Part shown: positions 42,729-53,589 of the stretch, in pieces | How positions within the stretch are numbered: position 1 is the stretch's first letter | How the letters are laid out: the number at the start of each line of letters is the position of its first letter | NCBI GenBank assembly: GCA_965662775.1 | Contig: CBFIIW010000003.1 | Span: forward strand, 62,001 to 126,000 | Direction: 5' to 3' | From: UBA7985 sp002690455 | Lineage (GTDB): Bacteria; Pseudomonadota; Alphaproteobacteria; UBA7985 | Length of the DNA stretch: 64,000 bases | Made by a program: the position numbers and the translations under genes | Notes under the pieces: model-generated | What the model was told of the DNA's origin: nothing | The model's input: only the letters and a program-made list of their open reading frames with translations | Databases searched by the model: none

Positions 42729-43469
42729 ATGGGAGATCGCCCCGGCATGGCTGAAGCCACTAAAGTACTGGAACTGAGCGACATTCATGCAGGCTATGGG
42801 GATACTGACATTCTTCATGGCATCAATATGCATGTCTGTGAAAACGAAGTCGTGGTGGTGATTGGCCCTAACGGGGCGGGTAAGTCAACGGCGGTCAAGG
42901 CGATTCTCGGGCTGCTCAATATCCGCAAGGGCGACGTCCTGTTGAACCAGCAGGTGATCACCGGCACGCCACCGGAGAAGGTGATCAATCAGCGTGTCAG
43001 CTACGTACCGCAGACCCACAACGTGTTTGTCAGCCTGACGGTGCAGGAAAATCTTGAAATGGGCGCATGGACGGTGCCAGAGGGCATGAGCGACCGTATC
43101 GAAAGAATGTATGAGATGTTCCCCGATCTGGCGGCTAAACGCCGACAGGCGGCAGGCTCACTTTCGGGCGGTCAGCGGCAGATGGTGGCCATGGCCAAGG
43201 CGCTGATGGTCGACCCGGAGGTGTTGCTGCTCGATGAGCCGACAGCCGGTCTGTCACCGCTGTATCGCTCTGCAATCTTCGCGGCTGTGCAATCGATCAA
43301 GGACAACGGTGTTCCGGTCTTGATGGTCGAGCAGAATGCAAAGCAGGCGCTAGGCGTCGCGGACCGAGGCTATGTTCTTGTCGACGGCGGCAATCGCCAC
43401 ACCGGTACAGGCCATGAACTTCGAGAAGACCCCGAGGTCGCACGCATGTTTCTTGGTGCGCGGGATTAG
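42729..43469 (+). CDS. Liv-type ABC importer, ATPase LivF-like
   Basis: This 246-residue ABC ATPase is the second nucleotide-binding subunit: Walker A VVIGPNGAGKSTAVKAI (about residues 44-60), signature SLSGGQRQMVAMAKAL, Walker B VLLLDEPTAGLSP. LivF-type subunits are shorter than LivG and end near EVARMFLG, as here. ATG 42729 or 42747 may be the start. It follows LivG by 33 bases and precedes the first permease by 15. Confidence 0.93.
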   Translation: MGDRPGMAEATKVLELSDIHAGYGDTDILHGINMHVCENEVVVVIGPNGAGKSTAVKAILGLLNIRKGDVLLNQQVITGTPPEKVINQRVSYVPQTHNVFVSLTVQENLEMGAWTVPEGMSDRIERMYEMFPDLAAKRRQAAGSLSGGQRQMVAMAKALMVDPEVLLLDEPTAGLSPLYRSAIFAAVQSIKDNGVPVLMVEQNAKQALGVADRGYVLVDGGNRHTGTGHELREDPEVARMFLGARD

Positions 43470-43484
43470 GGGGGAGAGCTGACC

Positions 43485-44501
43485 ATGTGGGACGCCTTTG
43501 GCTTTGAATTCATCAACTTCTACCTCATCCCAGGTCTGGTATTGGGTTGCATCTACGCGCTGGGCGCTATTGGGATCACTTTGACATTCGGGATATTGCG
43601 TTTCGCCAACTTTGCCCACGGCGAAGTTATGATGAGTAGCGCTTATCTCACCTACACCTTTATGGCGCTGGCAGCCTCGTTTGGCCTATCTTTGGTGCCG
43701 CTGGTCGCAGCGATACCGGCAGCCGTGTTAACCATCGCGATTGCGCTTCTGATTGACCACTTTTTCTATCGCCCTTTCCGCAAGAGCGAGACGATTATCA
43801 TCGTCATGGCAAGCTTCGGTATGATGCTCATGGTTCGGGCGCTGGTGCCTGTTATTTGGGGCCCCAACCAGATCACCTTTGTCCGGGGCATTACCCCGAT
43901 GAAACCCTATCTGGACGGCATGTTGCTGGTTCAGGACAAGCAGTGGCTGATCGTGATCGGGACGGTCGTTGTCATGACGCTGTTCAGTTTGCTCATGAAC
44001 TTCACCCGGATCGGCAAGGCCATGCGTGCGGTCTCTGATAGTCCCGATTTGGCGCGAGTGACAGGAATCAACGTTGAGACCGTCATTCGGGCAACCTGGA
44101 TCATCGGTGGCTTTTGCGCTGCTGTCGCCGGGGTTTTTCTGGCCATGAACACCCAGCAGCTGTCGGTAACAATGGGTTTCCGCATGCTGCTCCCCATGTT
44201 TGCAGCCGCTATTCTTGGCGGTATTGGGCGGCCGGTCGGCGCGATTGTCGGCGGTATGGTCATTGGACTTGCCGAGGAGCTGATTGCCTACCCATGGCAG
44301 GCCGCGGTTATGCAGTTGGTCTGGTGGTTCTCTGAGGTCATCAATGCCAGCGGCATGACCGATTGGGCGAAGGCCGTTCATAAGCAGATGCGCGGCACCC
44401 CGTTGCTCAGCCCAGGCTACAAGGCCGGCGTGGCCTTTGGGATTATGGTGATCATGTTGATCGTTCGTCCGGCCGGTCTGTTCAAGGGGAGGGTGTTCTA
44501 G
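43485..44501 (+). CDS. Liv-type ABC importer, permease LivH-like
   Basis: This 338-residue inner-membrane permease has about eight hydrophobic helices and the LivH start GLVLGCIYALGAIGITLTFG with the RFANFAHGEVMM segment that is typical of the family. The EAA-like loop lies near AVSDSPDLARVTGINVETVI. A long hydrophilic insert near VHKQMRGTPLLSPGYKAGVA is a little longer than usual. It abuts the LivM gene (no gap), so translation is coupled. Confidence 0.93.
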   Translation: MWDAFGFEFINFYLIPGLVLGCIYALGAIGITLTFGILRFANFAHGEVMMSSAYLTYTFMALAASFGLSLVPLVAAIPAAVLTIAIALLIDHFFYRPFRKSETIIIVMASFGMMLMVRALVPVIWGPNQITFVRGITPMKPYLDGMLLVQDKQWLIVIGTVVVMTLFSLLMNFTRIGKAMRAVSDSPDLARVTGINVETVIRATWIIGGFCAAVAGVFLAMNTQQLSVTMGFRMLLPMFAAAILGGIGRPVGAIVGGMVIGLAEELIAYPWQAAVMQLVWWFSEVINASGMTDWAKAVHKQMRGTPLLSPGYKAGVAFGIMVIMLIVRPAGLFKGRVF

Positions 44502-45593
44502 ATGTTTGAGTGGCTACTCAGCGACCAGATGGTCGGCAACATGCTCTACGTGAACAGTCTGCTGCTCATGGGCGGGATTTACGCGCTCATGTGTCTGGGC
44601 CTGAACGTACAGTGGGGCTTTACCGGCCTTTTCAATGCCGGTATCGCCGGCTTTGCGGCTGTCGGTGCGTACACCTATGCTATCCTCACCACCTTCGCTT
44701 CCGGCATGCATGTCGGTGGTTTTGAGCTTCCCATTTGGGTCGGAATGCTCGCGGCGATGATCGCGAGTGGGATTATTGCGCTGGGGATTGGGGCCATCTG
44801 TATCCGATTGCGGGCCGACTACCTCGCCATTGCCACCATTGGCATTGCAGAGATCATCAAGCTTATCCTTAAGAACGAGACGCCGGTCACAAACGGTCCG
44901 CGCGGTGTGGCCAAAATCCCCCGAAGCTGGGAGCACCTTGCCGACGCGCGCGTGGCTGAGAAGTTCCCTTGGCGACTTTTTGGGGAACCGACCGCCTACG
45001 AGGGCTTCTTTAAGGCGTGGTATCCATTATTGTTCATGTTGACGGTGGTCGGCTTCGTGCTGCTGGTTTTCCTAGCGCTGGAGATTGCGCGCAAGTCGCC
45101 CTGGGGCCGAGTGATGACTGCGATACGGGAAAATGAGGCCGCGGCACGCGCAGCCGGCAAGAACGTTACTCGTCTGCGGATCGAATCCTTTGTTGTTGGC
45201 GCTGTGATTATCGGACTGGCAGGTGCTTTTTACGCACAGCAGCTTCGGTTTATCGAACCCACCAACGCCTTTGACCCCACGAAAATGACCTTCCTAGTGT
45301 GGGTTATGTTGATCATGGGCGGCAGTGGAAACAACCGTGGCGCAGTGCTCGGCGGCCTTATGCTATGGGTAATTTGGTCGGGAACAGAGCTTGTGATTCG
45401 CTTCGGTGCGAATGTCATTGGTGATGTCTTCACTGATTTATCGCCGAGCGTGCTGGTCACAAAGGCTAGCTTCTTGCGCCTTTTCCTTATCGGACTGATA
45501 CTTCAATTCGTCTTGCAGAGATTCCCGAAAGGGATATTACCCGAGGTGCGTCCCGCTGCCCTTGGGCGAAGAACCAACAAAGTGCGGGACTAA
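44502..45593 (+). CDS. Liv-type ABC importer, permease LivM-like
   Basis: This 363-residue permease pairs with LivH. It has nine or more hydrophobic helices and LivM-type segments GLNVQWGFTGLFNAGIAGFA (about residues 28-47) and AIRENEAAARAAGKNVTRLR, followed by the conserved GLAGAFYAQQLRFIEPTNAF. The C-terminus is basic and cytoplasmic. It starts one base after the LivH stop and precedes the binding-protein gene by 20 bases. Confidence 0.93.
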   Translation: MFEWLLSDQMVGNMLYVNSLLLMGGIYALMCLGLNVQWGFTGLFNAGIAGFAAVGAYTYAILTTFASGMHVGGFELPIWVGMLAAMIASGIIALGIGAICIRLRADYLAIATIGIAEIIKLILKNETPVTNGPRGVAKIPRSWEHLADARVAEKFPWRLFGEPTAYEGFFKAWYPLLFMLTVVGFVLLVFLALEIARKSPWGRVMTAIRENEAAARAAGKNVTRLRIESFVVGAVIIGLAGAFYAQQLRFIEPTNAFDPTKMTFLVWVMLIMGGSGNNRGAVLGGLMLWVIWSGTELVIRFGANVIGDVFTDLSPSVLVTKASFLRLFLIGLILQFVLQRFPKGILPEVRPAALGRRTNKVRD

Positions 45594-45613
45594 CGTCTTT
45601 GGAGGAAATACCC

Positions 45614-46801
45614 ATGAAAAAGACTCTTCTGATGAGCGCTGCTGCACTGGCTTTCGCCTCTGTTGCTTCTGCTCAGGTCAAAGTCGGTAACCCAATGGCT
45701 GTCACCGGCCCGATCCCGGACCTCGTTGCCCCTATGGTTGACGCGGTAAACCTCGCTGTTGCTCACGTTAACGAGCAGGGCGGTGTTCTGGGTCAGGAAT
45801 ACGTAATGGTCGCCGCTGACTCCGGCTGTGATCCGGCTGCAGCCGTTGACGCCGTAACCAAGCTGGTCAACGTTGATCAGGTTTCCGCACTGATCGGTCC
45901 GGTTTGTTCCGGTGCGACCATTGCACAGGCAACGTCCGTTGCTATTCCCGCTGGTGTTGTAACCTTGTCCGTTTCTGCGTCTTCGCCAGCGATCTCTACG
46001 CTGGAAGAAGGCACGGATTTGGTTTTCCGTACCGCGGCCTCCGATGCCTACCAGGGTGTAGCTTTGGCTGAGTTGGCTATGGCTTCCGGCATCAGCGATA
46101 TCGCCGTTTCCTACGCTCAGGACGACTACAACGCTGCTTTGGCGGCCGTCTTCGCTGAGGCTTTCGCAGGCATGGGCGGTACCGTGACTGCAAACGAAGC
46201 CCACGAGCCAGACAAGGCTTCCTACCGTTCGGAAGTTGCGACTATGGGCTCTACGTCCGACAATCTGGCGCTGTTCGCATATTACGGTTCAGGCGGCATC
46301 ACTCTGATGCGTAACGCTCTGGAAACAGGTGCATTCTCAACCTTTATCGGTGCTGACGGCATGCTGGCTCAGGAAACCATCGATCAGATTGGTGCTGAGA
46401 ACATGGGCAACGCTACATTCACGACTTCCGCGTCTGATCCAACCCGCAACGCTTTCGTTGCTTGGTCTGCCCTGGCTGACGCAGCTGGCGTGCCGGCGTC
46501 CGATCCATTTGTAGCAAACTCGTACGATGCTGCTTTCATGATGGCTCTGGCGATTGAAGCGGCTGGCTCTGCTGACCGTGATGCGATTGCTGCTGGTCTG
46601 CGTGCGATTTCGGGTCCAGATGGCGAAACCATCCTGCCGGGTGAGTTTGCCAAGGCGAAGGAAATTCTCGCTGCCGGTGGTTCCATCAACTACGATGGTG
46701 GCTCGGGCCCACAGGACTTTGATGCAAACGGTGACGTCGCTGGCTTCTTCAGCTCTAACGTTGTTGTTGATGGCTCCTGGTCCGCTACGCTGCTGAAGTA
46801 A
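45614..46801 (+). CDS. Liv-type ABC importer, periplasmic binding protein
   Basis: The 395-residue precursor has a signal peptide (MKKTLLMSAAALAFASVASA, residues 1-20) and the type I periplasmic-binding fold (VKVGNPMAVTGPIPDLVAPM start; SALIGPVCSGATIAQATSVA; VSYAQDDYNAALAAVFAEA). The first-shell pattern GPVCSGAT resembles amino-acid/amide binding proteins rather than strict LivK. ATG at 45614 has a strong GGAGG site upstream. The gene ends the importer operon and is followed by an intrinsic terminator. Confidence 0.94.
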   Translation: MKKTLLMSAAALAFASVASAQVKVGNPMAVTGPIPDLVAPMVDAVNLAVAHVNEQGGVLGQEYVMVAADSGCDPAAAVDAVTKLVNVDQVSALIGPVCSGATIAQATSVAIPAGVVTLSVSASSPAISTLEEGTDLVFRTAASDAYQGVALAELAMASGISDIAVSYAQDDYNAALAAVFAEAFAGMGGTVTANEAHEPDKASYRSEVATMGSTSDNLALFAYYGSGGITLMRNALETGAFSTFIGADGMLAQETIDQIGAENMGNATFTTSASDPTRNAFVAWSALADAAGVPASDPFVANSYDAAFMMALAIEAAGSADRDAIAAGLRAISGPDGETILPGEFAKAKEILAAGGSINYDGGSGPQDFDANGDVAGFFSSNVVVDGSWSATLLK

Positions 46802-46848
46802 TGCAGTAGCCGAGACGTTCTGGTATCAAAGCGCTGCTTTGGTGCCGT

Positions 46849-46886
46849 GGGGCGCTGGTTTCCATAGGGGGCCAGCGCCCTTTTTT
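46849..46886 (+). terminator. Intrinsic terminator of the ABC operon
   Basis: GGGCGCTGG (46850-46858) pairs with CCAGCGCCC (46872-46880), followed by six T: a strong rho-independent terminator, about 48 bases after the binding-protein stop. Confidence 0.93.
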
Positions 46887-47317
46887 GTTGCCGAGCGCTG
46901 CGCGTGAGAGATTTGTAAGCCGCGAAGCGGCGTCAAATCGAGCGCGCCACCGCATATGGCACGCTCAACACGACTTTGCCCTTGAGCGTGCATGAGAGGT
47001 TGCGCCGGCTTTGGCTCGACCGCTTTGCGGTCTTCGCCAAGCCGTCGCGCACTCTTTTCCGGCAGAACACAGTTCGAGGTCTCAGGGAAGGTGCGCGGGG
47101 AAGGGCCACAGGCCGCGAAGCGGCCTAGGCCCGAGCCCGCAACCTTTTCGCCCTATGCTCTCACTCCGATGGCAAAGCAGAAACAGCCGGTTTGCACAGC
47201 TTGAAACAACAGAAAAGTTCGCTGCCGTCGCGGACATGGCGCTTTAGCGCAAGAACCTTCTGCTAGACCTGCTTGGCTGATGCGCAGATCAAACGGTAGG
47301 TCCGAAAGGATTCAATT
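46887..47317. other. Hairpin-rich non-coding block upstream of the DMGDH-like gene
   Basis: No credible gene. The block holds several short palindromes with three-base loops: 46910-46939 (see repeat), 47018-47032 (GACCG/CGGTC), 47111-47125 (GGCCGC/GCGGCC), and GCGC/GCGC near 47240. Similar elements recur in 49748-50225. The right end (47300-47317) precedes the GTG start of the flavoprotein gene. Confidence 0.6.
46910..46939 (+). repeat. 30-bp hairpin repeat, copy A
   Basis: An imperfect palindrome: GATTTG and CAAATC arms outside, GCCGC and GCGGC inside, GAA loop. It is 28/30 identical to the reverse complement of 49959-49988 on the other side of the flavoprotein gene. Confidence 0.85.
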
Positions 47318-49747
47318 GTGAAGCTTCAAACAGAGGCGGTTATCGTCGGCGGTGGCGTCATCGGGTGTTCTATCGCCTACCATCTGGCAAAGCTCGGAAT
47401 GAGTGACGTGCTGCTGCTGGAGCGCCAGGAGTTGACAAGCGGTTCTTCTTGGCACGCTGCGGGCGGTGTTCACGGCCTTCATGATACCAACAATATTGCC
47501 CGTCTGCAGTATTACACGATGAATCTTTACCGCGAATTGGAGCAGGAAACCGGTCAGTCCGTCGGCTTTCACCAGACCGGTTACCTCTACCTCGCCCAGA
47601 CTGAAGACCGGGCCCACCAGCTGCGGATCAGTGCCGCCAAGGCCCGCCAGTTTTCAGGGGTCGAGTTTCACGAGATCAGCCTCGAGGAAGCAGGCGAGCG
47701 CCATCCCTTCGTAAACCTTGACGGCATCCGGATGGCGGTGTGGGAGTCCGAAAGTGGCCACGTCGACGTTAACGGTGTTACCCAGGCCTACGCTCAGGCG
47801 GCCCGAAGCCGTGGAGTCAGCATCGAACGGTTTTGCCCCGTGCTTGAGACCAACCCGCGCTCCGACGGTGGCTGGGACGTTGTGACAGAGAAGGGGACCG
47901 TACAGACCCGGGTGCTGGTCAATGCTGCCGGTCTATGGGGGCGGGAGGTCGCTCGGCTCGCTGGGCTTGAACTGCCGCTCATGCCGCTTGAGCACCAGTA
48001 TTTCGTGACAGAAGATGTGCCGGAGATCGCTGCGCTGGATTTTGAGCTCCCAGCAGTCGCGGACAGAGATGGGGAATACTACCTGCGTCAGGAAGGAAAG
48101 GGCTTCCTCGTGGGCGCCTATGAGCGTGACGGTCGATACTGGTCAGAGAATGGGACTCCTCTCGATTTTGGACACGAGTTGCTTAACGATGACCTTGACC
48201 GGATTGCCGACAACGTCATGCGCGCCTGCGAGCGCCTACCTGCGCTTGCCGAGGCTGGCATAAAGCGGGTGATCAACGGTCCAATGATCTGGTCGCCTGA
48301 TGCGGCTGCCCTCCTTGGTCCGGTGCCAGAGCTGAGCAACTACTACACTGCCTGCGGCATCATTCCTGGCTTCTCCCAGTCTGGAGGGCTCGGTCTGACT
48401 CTCGCGCAGTGGATTATTGATGGAGAGCCCGAATACGACATGTTTCCCTGGGACATGGCACGGTTTGGTAACTGGGCGGGCAAAGCCTTTACCAAGGCGC
48501 GCACGCTTGAGACCTATGGCACGCGCTTCTCTATCCACTTCCCCTTTGAGGAACGCGAGGCGGGTCGTCCGGTTCGTCAGCGTCCCGTTTACGATCTGCA
48601 AAGGCAGTTGGGCGCAGTCTTTGGTCTCAACTTCGGTTGGGAGCACCCGCTCTGGTTCGCGCCCGAAGGCGTTGCTGCCGAGGACAGTTATGGTTTCGAG
48701 CGCCAGGAGTGGTGGCAGCATGTCGGTGCAGAATGCCGCGCTCTTCGTTCCGGGGTAGGTATCATCGACGTCTCTAACTTCGCCAAATACGAAATCAGGG
48801 GAAAGGGAGCAGCGGACTGGCTAAATCGGATCGTTGCCAACCGTGTGCCGTCGGAAGTCGGGCGCTCTTGCTTAACGCCATTGCTGTCAGTTCGGGGTGG
48901 CATTGCCGGTGACTTCACCATTACCATGCTCGATGAAGAGCATTTCATGATGATTGGATCGGGCATGGCTGAGCGGTATCACCGCCGTTATTTTAATACT
49001 GTACCGAAGCCAAAGAGCGTGAGCTTTGAGAGCATGACAAGTGGTTTGGCCGGTTTCAATGTCGCAGGTCCCTCCGCACGAGAGCTCTTGGGCCGCCTGA
49101 CAAACGATGACCTGAGCAATGAGGCGTTCCGCTTCATGCATTCGCGGCAGATGACCGTGGCCGGGTTGGCTGCAAAAGTACTGCGCGTGAGCTTCACCGG
49201 CGACCTCGGATACGAGATATATGTAGCAGAACCAGATCAGGCAGCGCTTTATGAAGCCCTTTTGGTGGCGGGTAAGGCATTGTCCGTCCGCCCGGTAGGT
49301 TCGCGCGCTTTAATGAGCCTCCGCCTAGAAAAGGGCTATGGCTCATGGGGGCGCGAATATTCACCGGAGTACTGGCCGCAAGAGGTTGGGCTGGATCGGC
49401 TGATCAAGCTTGACAAGGATGAGGAGTTTCTCGGCAAGCAGGCTTATCTTGAACTCATGGATCGACCGGCGCGAGAGCAACTGGTGCTAATGCGCGTTGA
49501 TACCCCGCACAATGCTGATCCGGTGGGTGGTGAACCAATTTTTTCGAGGCAAGGCGACTACATCGGACGCGTCAGCTCTGGGGGTTATTCGTATACGACC
49601 GATCAGGGATTGGCGCTGGGTTTTCTGAGGCCGGAATTCTGTGAGCCTGGGACGAGCATCGACGTAGCGGCGCTAGGACTGCCCCACGCAGGCGTCGTGC
49701 TGGGGCAGGCGCCCTTCGATCCGACAGGGGCTCGCTTGCGCAGCTAG
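47318..49747 (+). CDS. Dimethylglycine/sarcosine dehydrogenase-like flavoprotein
   Basis: This 809-residue protein combines an N-terminal FAD-dependent DAO domain (AVIVGGGVIGCSIAYHL, about residues 7-23; SSWHAAGGVHGL, the covalent-flavin region), a central FAO_M domain (about 370-430) and a C-terminal aminomethyltransferase (GCV_T) domain with a GCV_T_C end. This is the layout of dimethylglycine and sarcosine dehydrogenases, which demethylate N-methylglycines and pass the carbon to tetrahydrofolate. GTG at 47318 gives the family N-terminus. It likely acts after glycine-betaine demethylation; the exact substrate is not determinable. It stands alone between two hairpin-rich blocks. Confidence 0.88.
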   Translation: MKLQTEAVIVGGGVIGCSIAYHLAKLGMSDVLLLERQELTSGSSWHAAGGVHGLHDTNNIARLQYYTMNLYRELEQETGQSVGFHQTGYLYLAQTEDRAHQLRISAAKARQFSGVEFHEISLEEAGERHPFVNLDGIRMAVWESESGHVDVNGVTQAYAQAARSRGVSIERFCPVLETNPRSDGGWDVVTEKGTVQTRVLVNAAGLWGREVARLAGLELPLMPLEHQYFVTEDVPEIAALDFELPAVADRDGEYYLRQEGKGFLVGAYERDGRYWSENGTPLDFGHELLNDDLDRIADNVMRACERLPALAEAGIKRVINGPMIWSPDAAALLGPVPELSNYYTACGIIPGFSQSGGLGLTLAQWIIDGEPEYDMFPWDMARFGNWAGKAFTKARTLETYGTRFSIHFPFEEREAGRPVRQRPVYDLQRQLGAVFGLNFGWEHPLWFAPEGVAAEDSYGFERQEWWQHVGAECRALRSGVGIIDVSNFAKYEIRGKGAADWLNRIVANRVPSEVGRSCLTPLLSVRGGIAGDFTITMLDEEHFMMIGSGMAERYHRRYFNTVPKPKSVSFESMTSGLAGFNVAGPSARELLGRLTNDDLSNEAFRFMHSRQMTVAGLAAKVLRVSFTGDLGYEIYVAEPDQAALYEALLVAGKALSVRPVGSRALMSLRLEKGYGSWGREYSPEYWPQEVGLDRLIKLDKDEEFLGKQAYLELMDRPAREQLVLMRVDTPHNADPVGGEPIFSRQGDYIGRVSSGGYSYTTDQGLALGFLRPEFCEPGTSIDVAALGLPHAGVVLGQAPFDPTGARLRS

Positions 49748-50388
49748 GGAGCCAGGCGCCTCAGATTGATGGTGTCAGATTCTGTTTGGCTAGTAGTGCG
49801 CGACGCTTGAGCCCGCTGCGCGAAGCGCAGTCAGGATCAAGGTGGCGCAAGCTCATGTCATGCAAGTGCGATGCGACGGGCTGTGAGCTTGGTTCTGGCA
49901 GACCGGGTTAAGCTTCAAACCGCAATGCGATTGAGCGTAAAGAACCGGTGGCGAGTTTGATTTGACGCCGCTTCGTGGCTTTCAAATCATCCCCGCGCAC
50001 TTAAACAGACACGCCGCGCAAGGCACGGCGTGACCTCTTTGTCTGTGAGCTGCGCGTGGGACGGCTGAAGGCCGCAAAGCGGCAACGGCCCGCGCGCGCC
50101 ACTTTCGCGTCTTCGATGTTCGAGCACGCAGCCGTGCCCTTCCCTTCCCGGCAGCAGCATCCAGAAGCCAGAAGCCAGATAACGGTGGCGGCCGCGTGTG
50201 TGTCGGCCCGGATTTGACGCCTCATTCGGGCAGGCTACAGGCAATCTGATGCGCTCCAAGAGCGCGTGCTCATTGTGGCCTTTGAGCAACAGTAGTCTGC
50301 AGGACATTCGGACTATCTCCCTAAACAGGCGAAGCCTAACCGTCGCCTGCTGGATTTTTATTTTGTCTCGTACTGAGGAAACACACCC
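49748..50388. other. Hairpin-rich non-coding block downstream of the DMGDH-like gene
   Basis: No credible gene in about 640 bases. The block holds palindromes at 49816-49830 (CTGCG/CGCAG), 49959-49988 (see repeat), 50071-50083 (GCCGC/GCGGC), and a partial GATTTGACGCC copy near 50211. A stretch near 50050-50085 read in reverse matches 47018-47050 (CCGCTTTGCGG then CTTC, GCCGTC). The right end carries the leader of the fasciclin gene. Confidence 0.6.
49959..49988 (-). repeat. 30-bp hairpin repeat, copy B (inverted)
   Basis: An imperfect palindrome with GATTTG and CAAATC arms, GCCGC and GTGGC inner arms and a TTC loop; its reverse complement differs from copy A (46910-46939) at two of 30 bases. 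Confidence 0.85.
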
Positions 50389-50892
50389 ATGAAAAAGCTG
50401 TTTGCTTCTGTTGCTATCGCTTTTGCTGCCCTGTCCTTCGCCGCAGCTCCTGTCGCCATCGCCGAAGAAGCGAAGCCCAACATCTACCAGACCGCACAGG
50501 CGGCCGGTTCTTTCAACATTCTGCTCGCTGCTGTTGACGCTGCCGGCTTCGACGCCATTCTGCAAGGCGAAGGCCCGCTAACTGTTTTCGCACCAGTGGA
50601 CGAAGTCTTTGCAAACCTGCCTGAGGGCACGGTCGAAGCCCTGCTTGCCGAAGAAGGTATGGTGACGCTGAAGGCGATCCTCGGCTACCACGTGGTGCCA
50701 GGCAAGCTCATGGCGGCGGACCTCGTCGGCCAGACCATGGACCTGCAGACAGCAGCCGGCATCCCGCTTTCAGTCGATGGCACCGGTGACGCCGTGATCC
50801 TTGGTGGCGCTGCACCCGTCGTCAGCGCGGACATCGAGACGTCCAACGGCGTGATCCACGTAATCGCCGGCATTCTGCTGCCGGGCCAGTAA
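50389..50892 (+). CDS. Secreted fasciclin-domain protein
   Basis: This 167-residue protein has a signal peptide (residues 1 to about 25, ending VAIAEE) and one FAS1 domain with its H1 and H2 motifs: GPLTVFAPVDEVFANLP (about residues 63-79) and a C-terminal GVIHVIAGILLP. FAS1 proteins act in adhesion or surface binding. ATG at 50389 follows GAGGA. It is a single-gene transcript preceded by a roughly 150-base leader with no recognisable regulatory site. Export to the periplasm or cell surface is inferred from the signal peptide. Confidence 0.9.
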   Translation: MKKLFASVAIAFAALSFAAAPVAIAEEAKPNIYQTAQAAGSFNILLAAVDAAGFDAILQGEGPLTVFAPVDEVFANLPEGTVEALLAEEGMVTLKAILGYHVVPGKLMAADLVGQTMDLQTAAGIPLSVDGTGDAVILGGAAPVVSADIETSNGVIHVIAGILLPGQ

Positions 50893-50926
50893 GCCGTCAC
50901 CGCGACGGGGGCCGCGCCGTCAGCGT

Positions 50927-51550
50927 TCAGTTGACGGGGCGGCTCAGCGCCCGCTCCACAAGCAGGGCCATCTGATCGATACGCACCCCGATATCGATAT
51001 CGCCCCGCGCCATAATATCGGTGAGAAACGGCCCGGTCCGACGCCGCAGTTCTGCGGTCCAGCCCGCGTCATCGCAAGGCCATTCGGCAAAACCGAACCA
51101 GCGTTCGCTGCCATAGTCGAAGTAGATACCGTGTGCGCCGACGCCTGATTGACCGGTAACCGTAAACACGGCTTCATTTTCCTTGAGTTGATAACCTGTT
51201 GGCGAGCTGAAATAGCTGTAACCGCCGAACACCCGTCCGCCATAGGGGCTTTTTACCCCGTCCAGCGGCAGCATCAAATTGACGATCATCAGCTGCCCCA
51301 GCGCGTCGAACTGCAGGTTCACCTCGTGCCCGGCGTCGCGATAGGTGATCACCGTCTCCTCCAGCCCACAGTTCCCGGTCGCGGTGTAGTAGCCATCCGG
51401 CGGTCGCGCATCGGCAATCTGCGCCCGCGCGAGGGGCGCCAGCCCTACCCCCGGCAGCGGCAACGTCATGACCCCGGCCAGGTACACGAGCCCCGCGGTC
51501 ACTCCCTTGATCTTGGTCAGGCCCAACGGCATCTGCCAATCCACGTGCAT
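50927..51550 (-). CDS. Unknown exported protein
   Basis: I do not recognise a family. The 207-residue protein has an export signal (a hydrophobic stretch about residues 14-35, cleavage probably at ARA-QIA, about 43), then a region rich in Gly and aromatic residues (GYYTATGNCGLEETVITYRD; VFGGYSYFSSPTGYQLKENE; WFGFAEWPCDD) that looks like beta structure, with two cysteines (in GNCG and PCDD) that could form a disulfide. The C-terminus is helical and charged. It is convergent with the fasciclin gene and divergent from ettA. No functional inference is possible. Confidence 0.65.
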   Translation of the reverse strand: MHVDWQMPLGLTKIKGVTAGLVYLAGVMTLPLPGVGLAPLARAQIADARPPDGYYTATGNCGLEETVITYRDAGHEVNLQFDALGQLMIVNLMLPLDGVKSPYGGRVFGGYSYFSSPTGYQLKENEAVFTVTGQSGVGAHGIYFDYGSERWFGFAEWPCDDAGWTAELRRRTGPFLTDIMARGDIDIGVRIDQMALLVERALSRPVN

Positions 51551-51658
51551 CGGTATATTATGCGTCTACCTTAGCCCAAGACCGCAAGGATAGACAGGCC
51601 CTTGCCGGCGTCCTATCACCCCTGGGATCACCACACTCGAAACGGAGACCGCGCCACC

Positions 51659-53341
<1,683 letters not shown>

Positions 53342-53504
53342 TCGGCACTCGTCCACAGGTGGGGCAACCCACGGGGCTTGCGCACAAAAAGAATCTTTAT
53401 TAAACCTAGCGACAGACAGGTTCGGTAGTGTTCGGCGTATCGCACAATGCGACGGGCGGGGAGCAATCCGACCACAGGGCCGGTCACAGGGTTCAGTGCG
53501 AAAC

Positions 53505-53589
53505 GCCCCTCCCCCGGGGCTTTCTCTTCTCTGACCCGGCAAGTTAGTTTGAAAAAGCGGCGTGACCTCCGGGTTTGTGCCGCTTTTTT
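53505..53589 (+). ncRNA. Candidate small RNA or ettA 3' element with C-rich hairpin and terminator
   Basis: No confident gene lies in 53342-53843. A GCCCC/GGGGC hairpin (53505-53520) has a C-rich loop, and 32 bases on a long hairpin AAAAAGCGGC/GCCGCTTTTTT (53552-53589) carries CCTCC (53566-53570) in its loop and ends in a T-run. It resembles anti-Shine-Dalgarno alphaproteobacterial small RNAs. It could be the ettA terminator alone. An open frame through it (to 53764) may be a small protein, with weak support. Confidence 0.35.
53552..53589 (+). terminator. Intrinsic terminator downstream of ettA
   Basis: A 10-bp inverted repeat (53552-53561 with 53579-53588) with a 17-base loop and six T follows ettA by about 210 bases. 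Confidence 0.8.
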
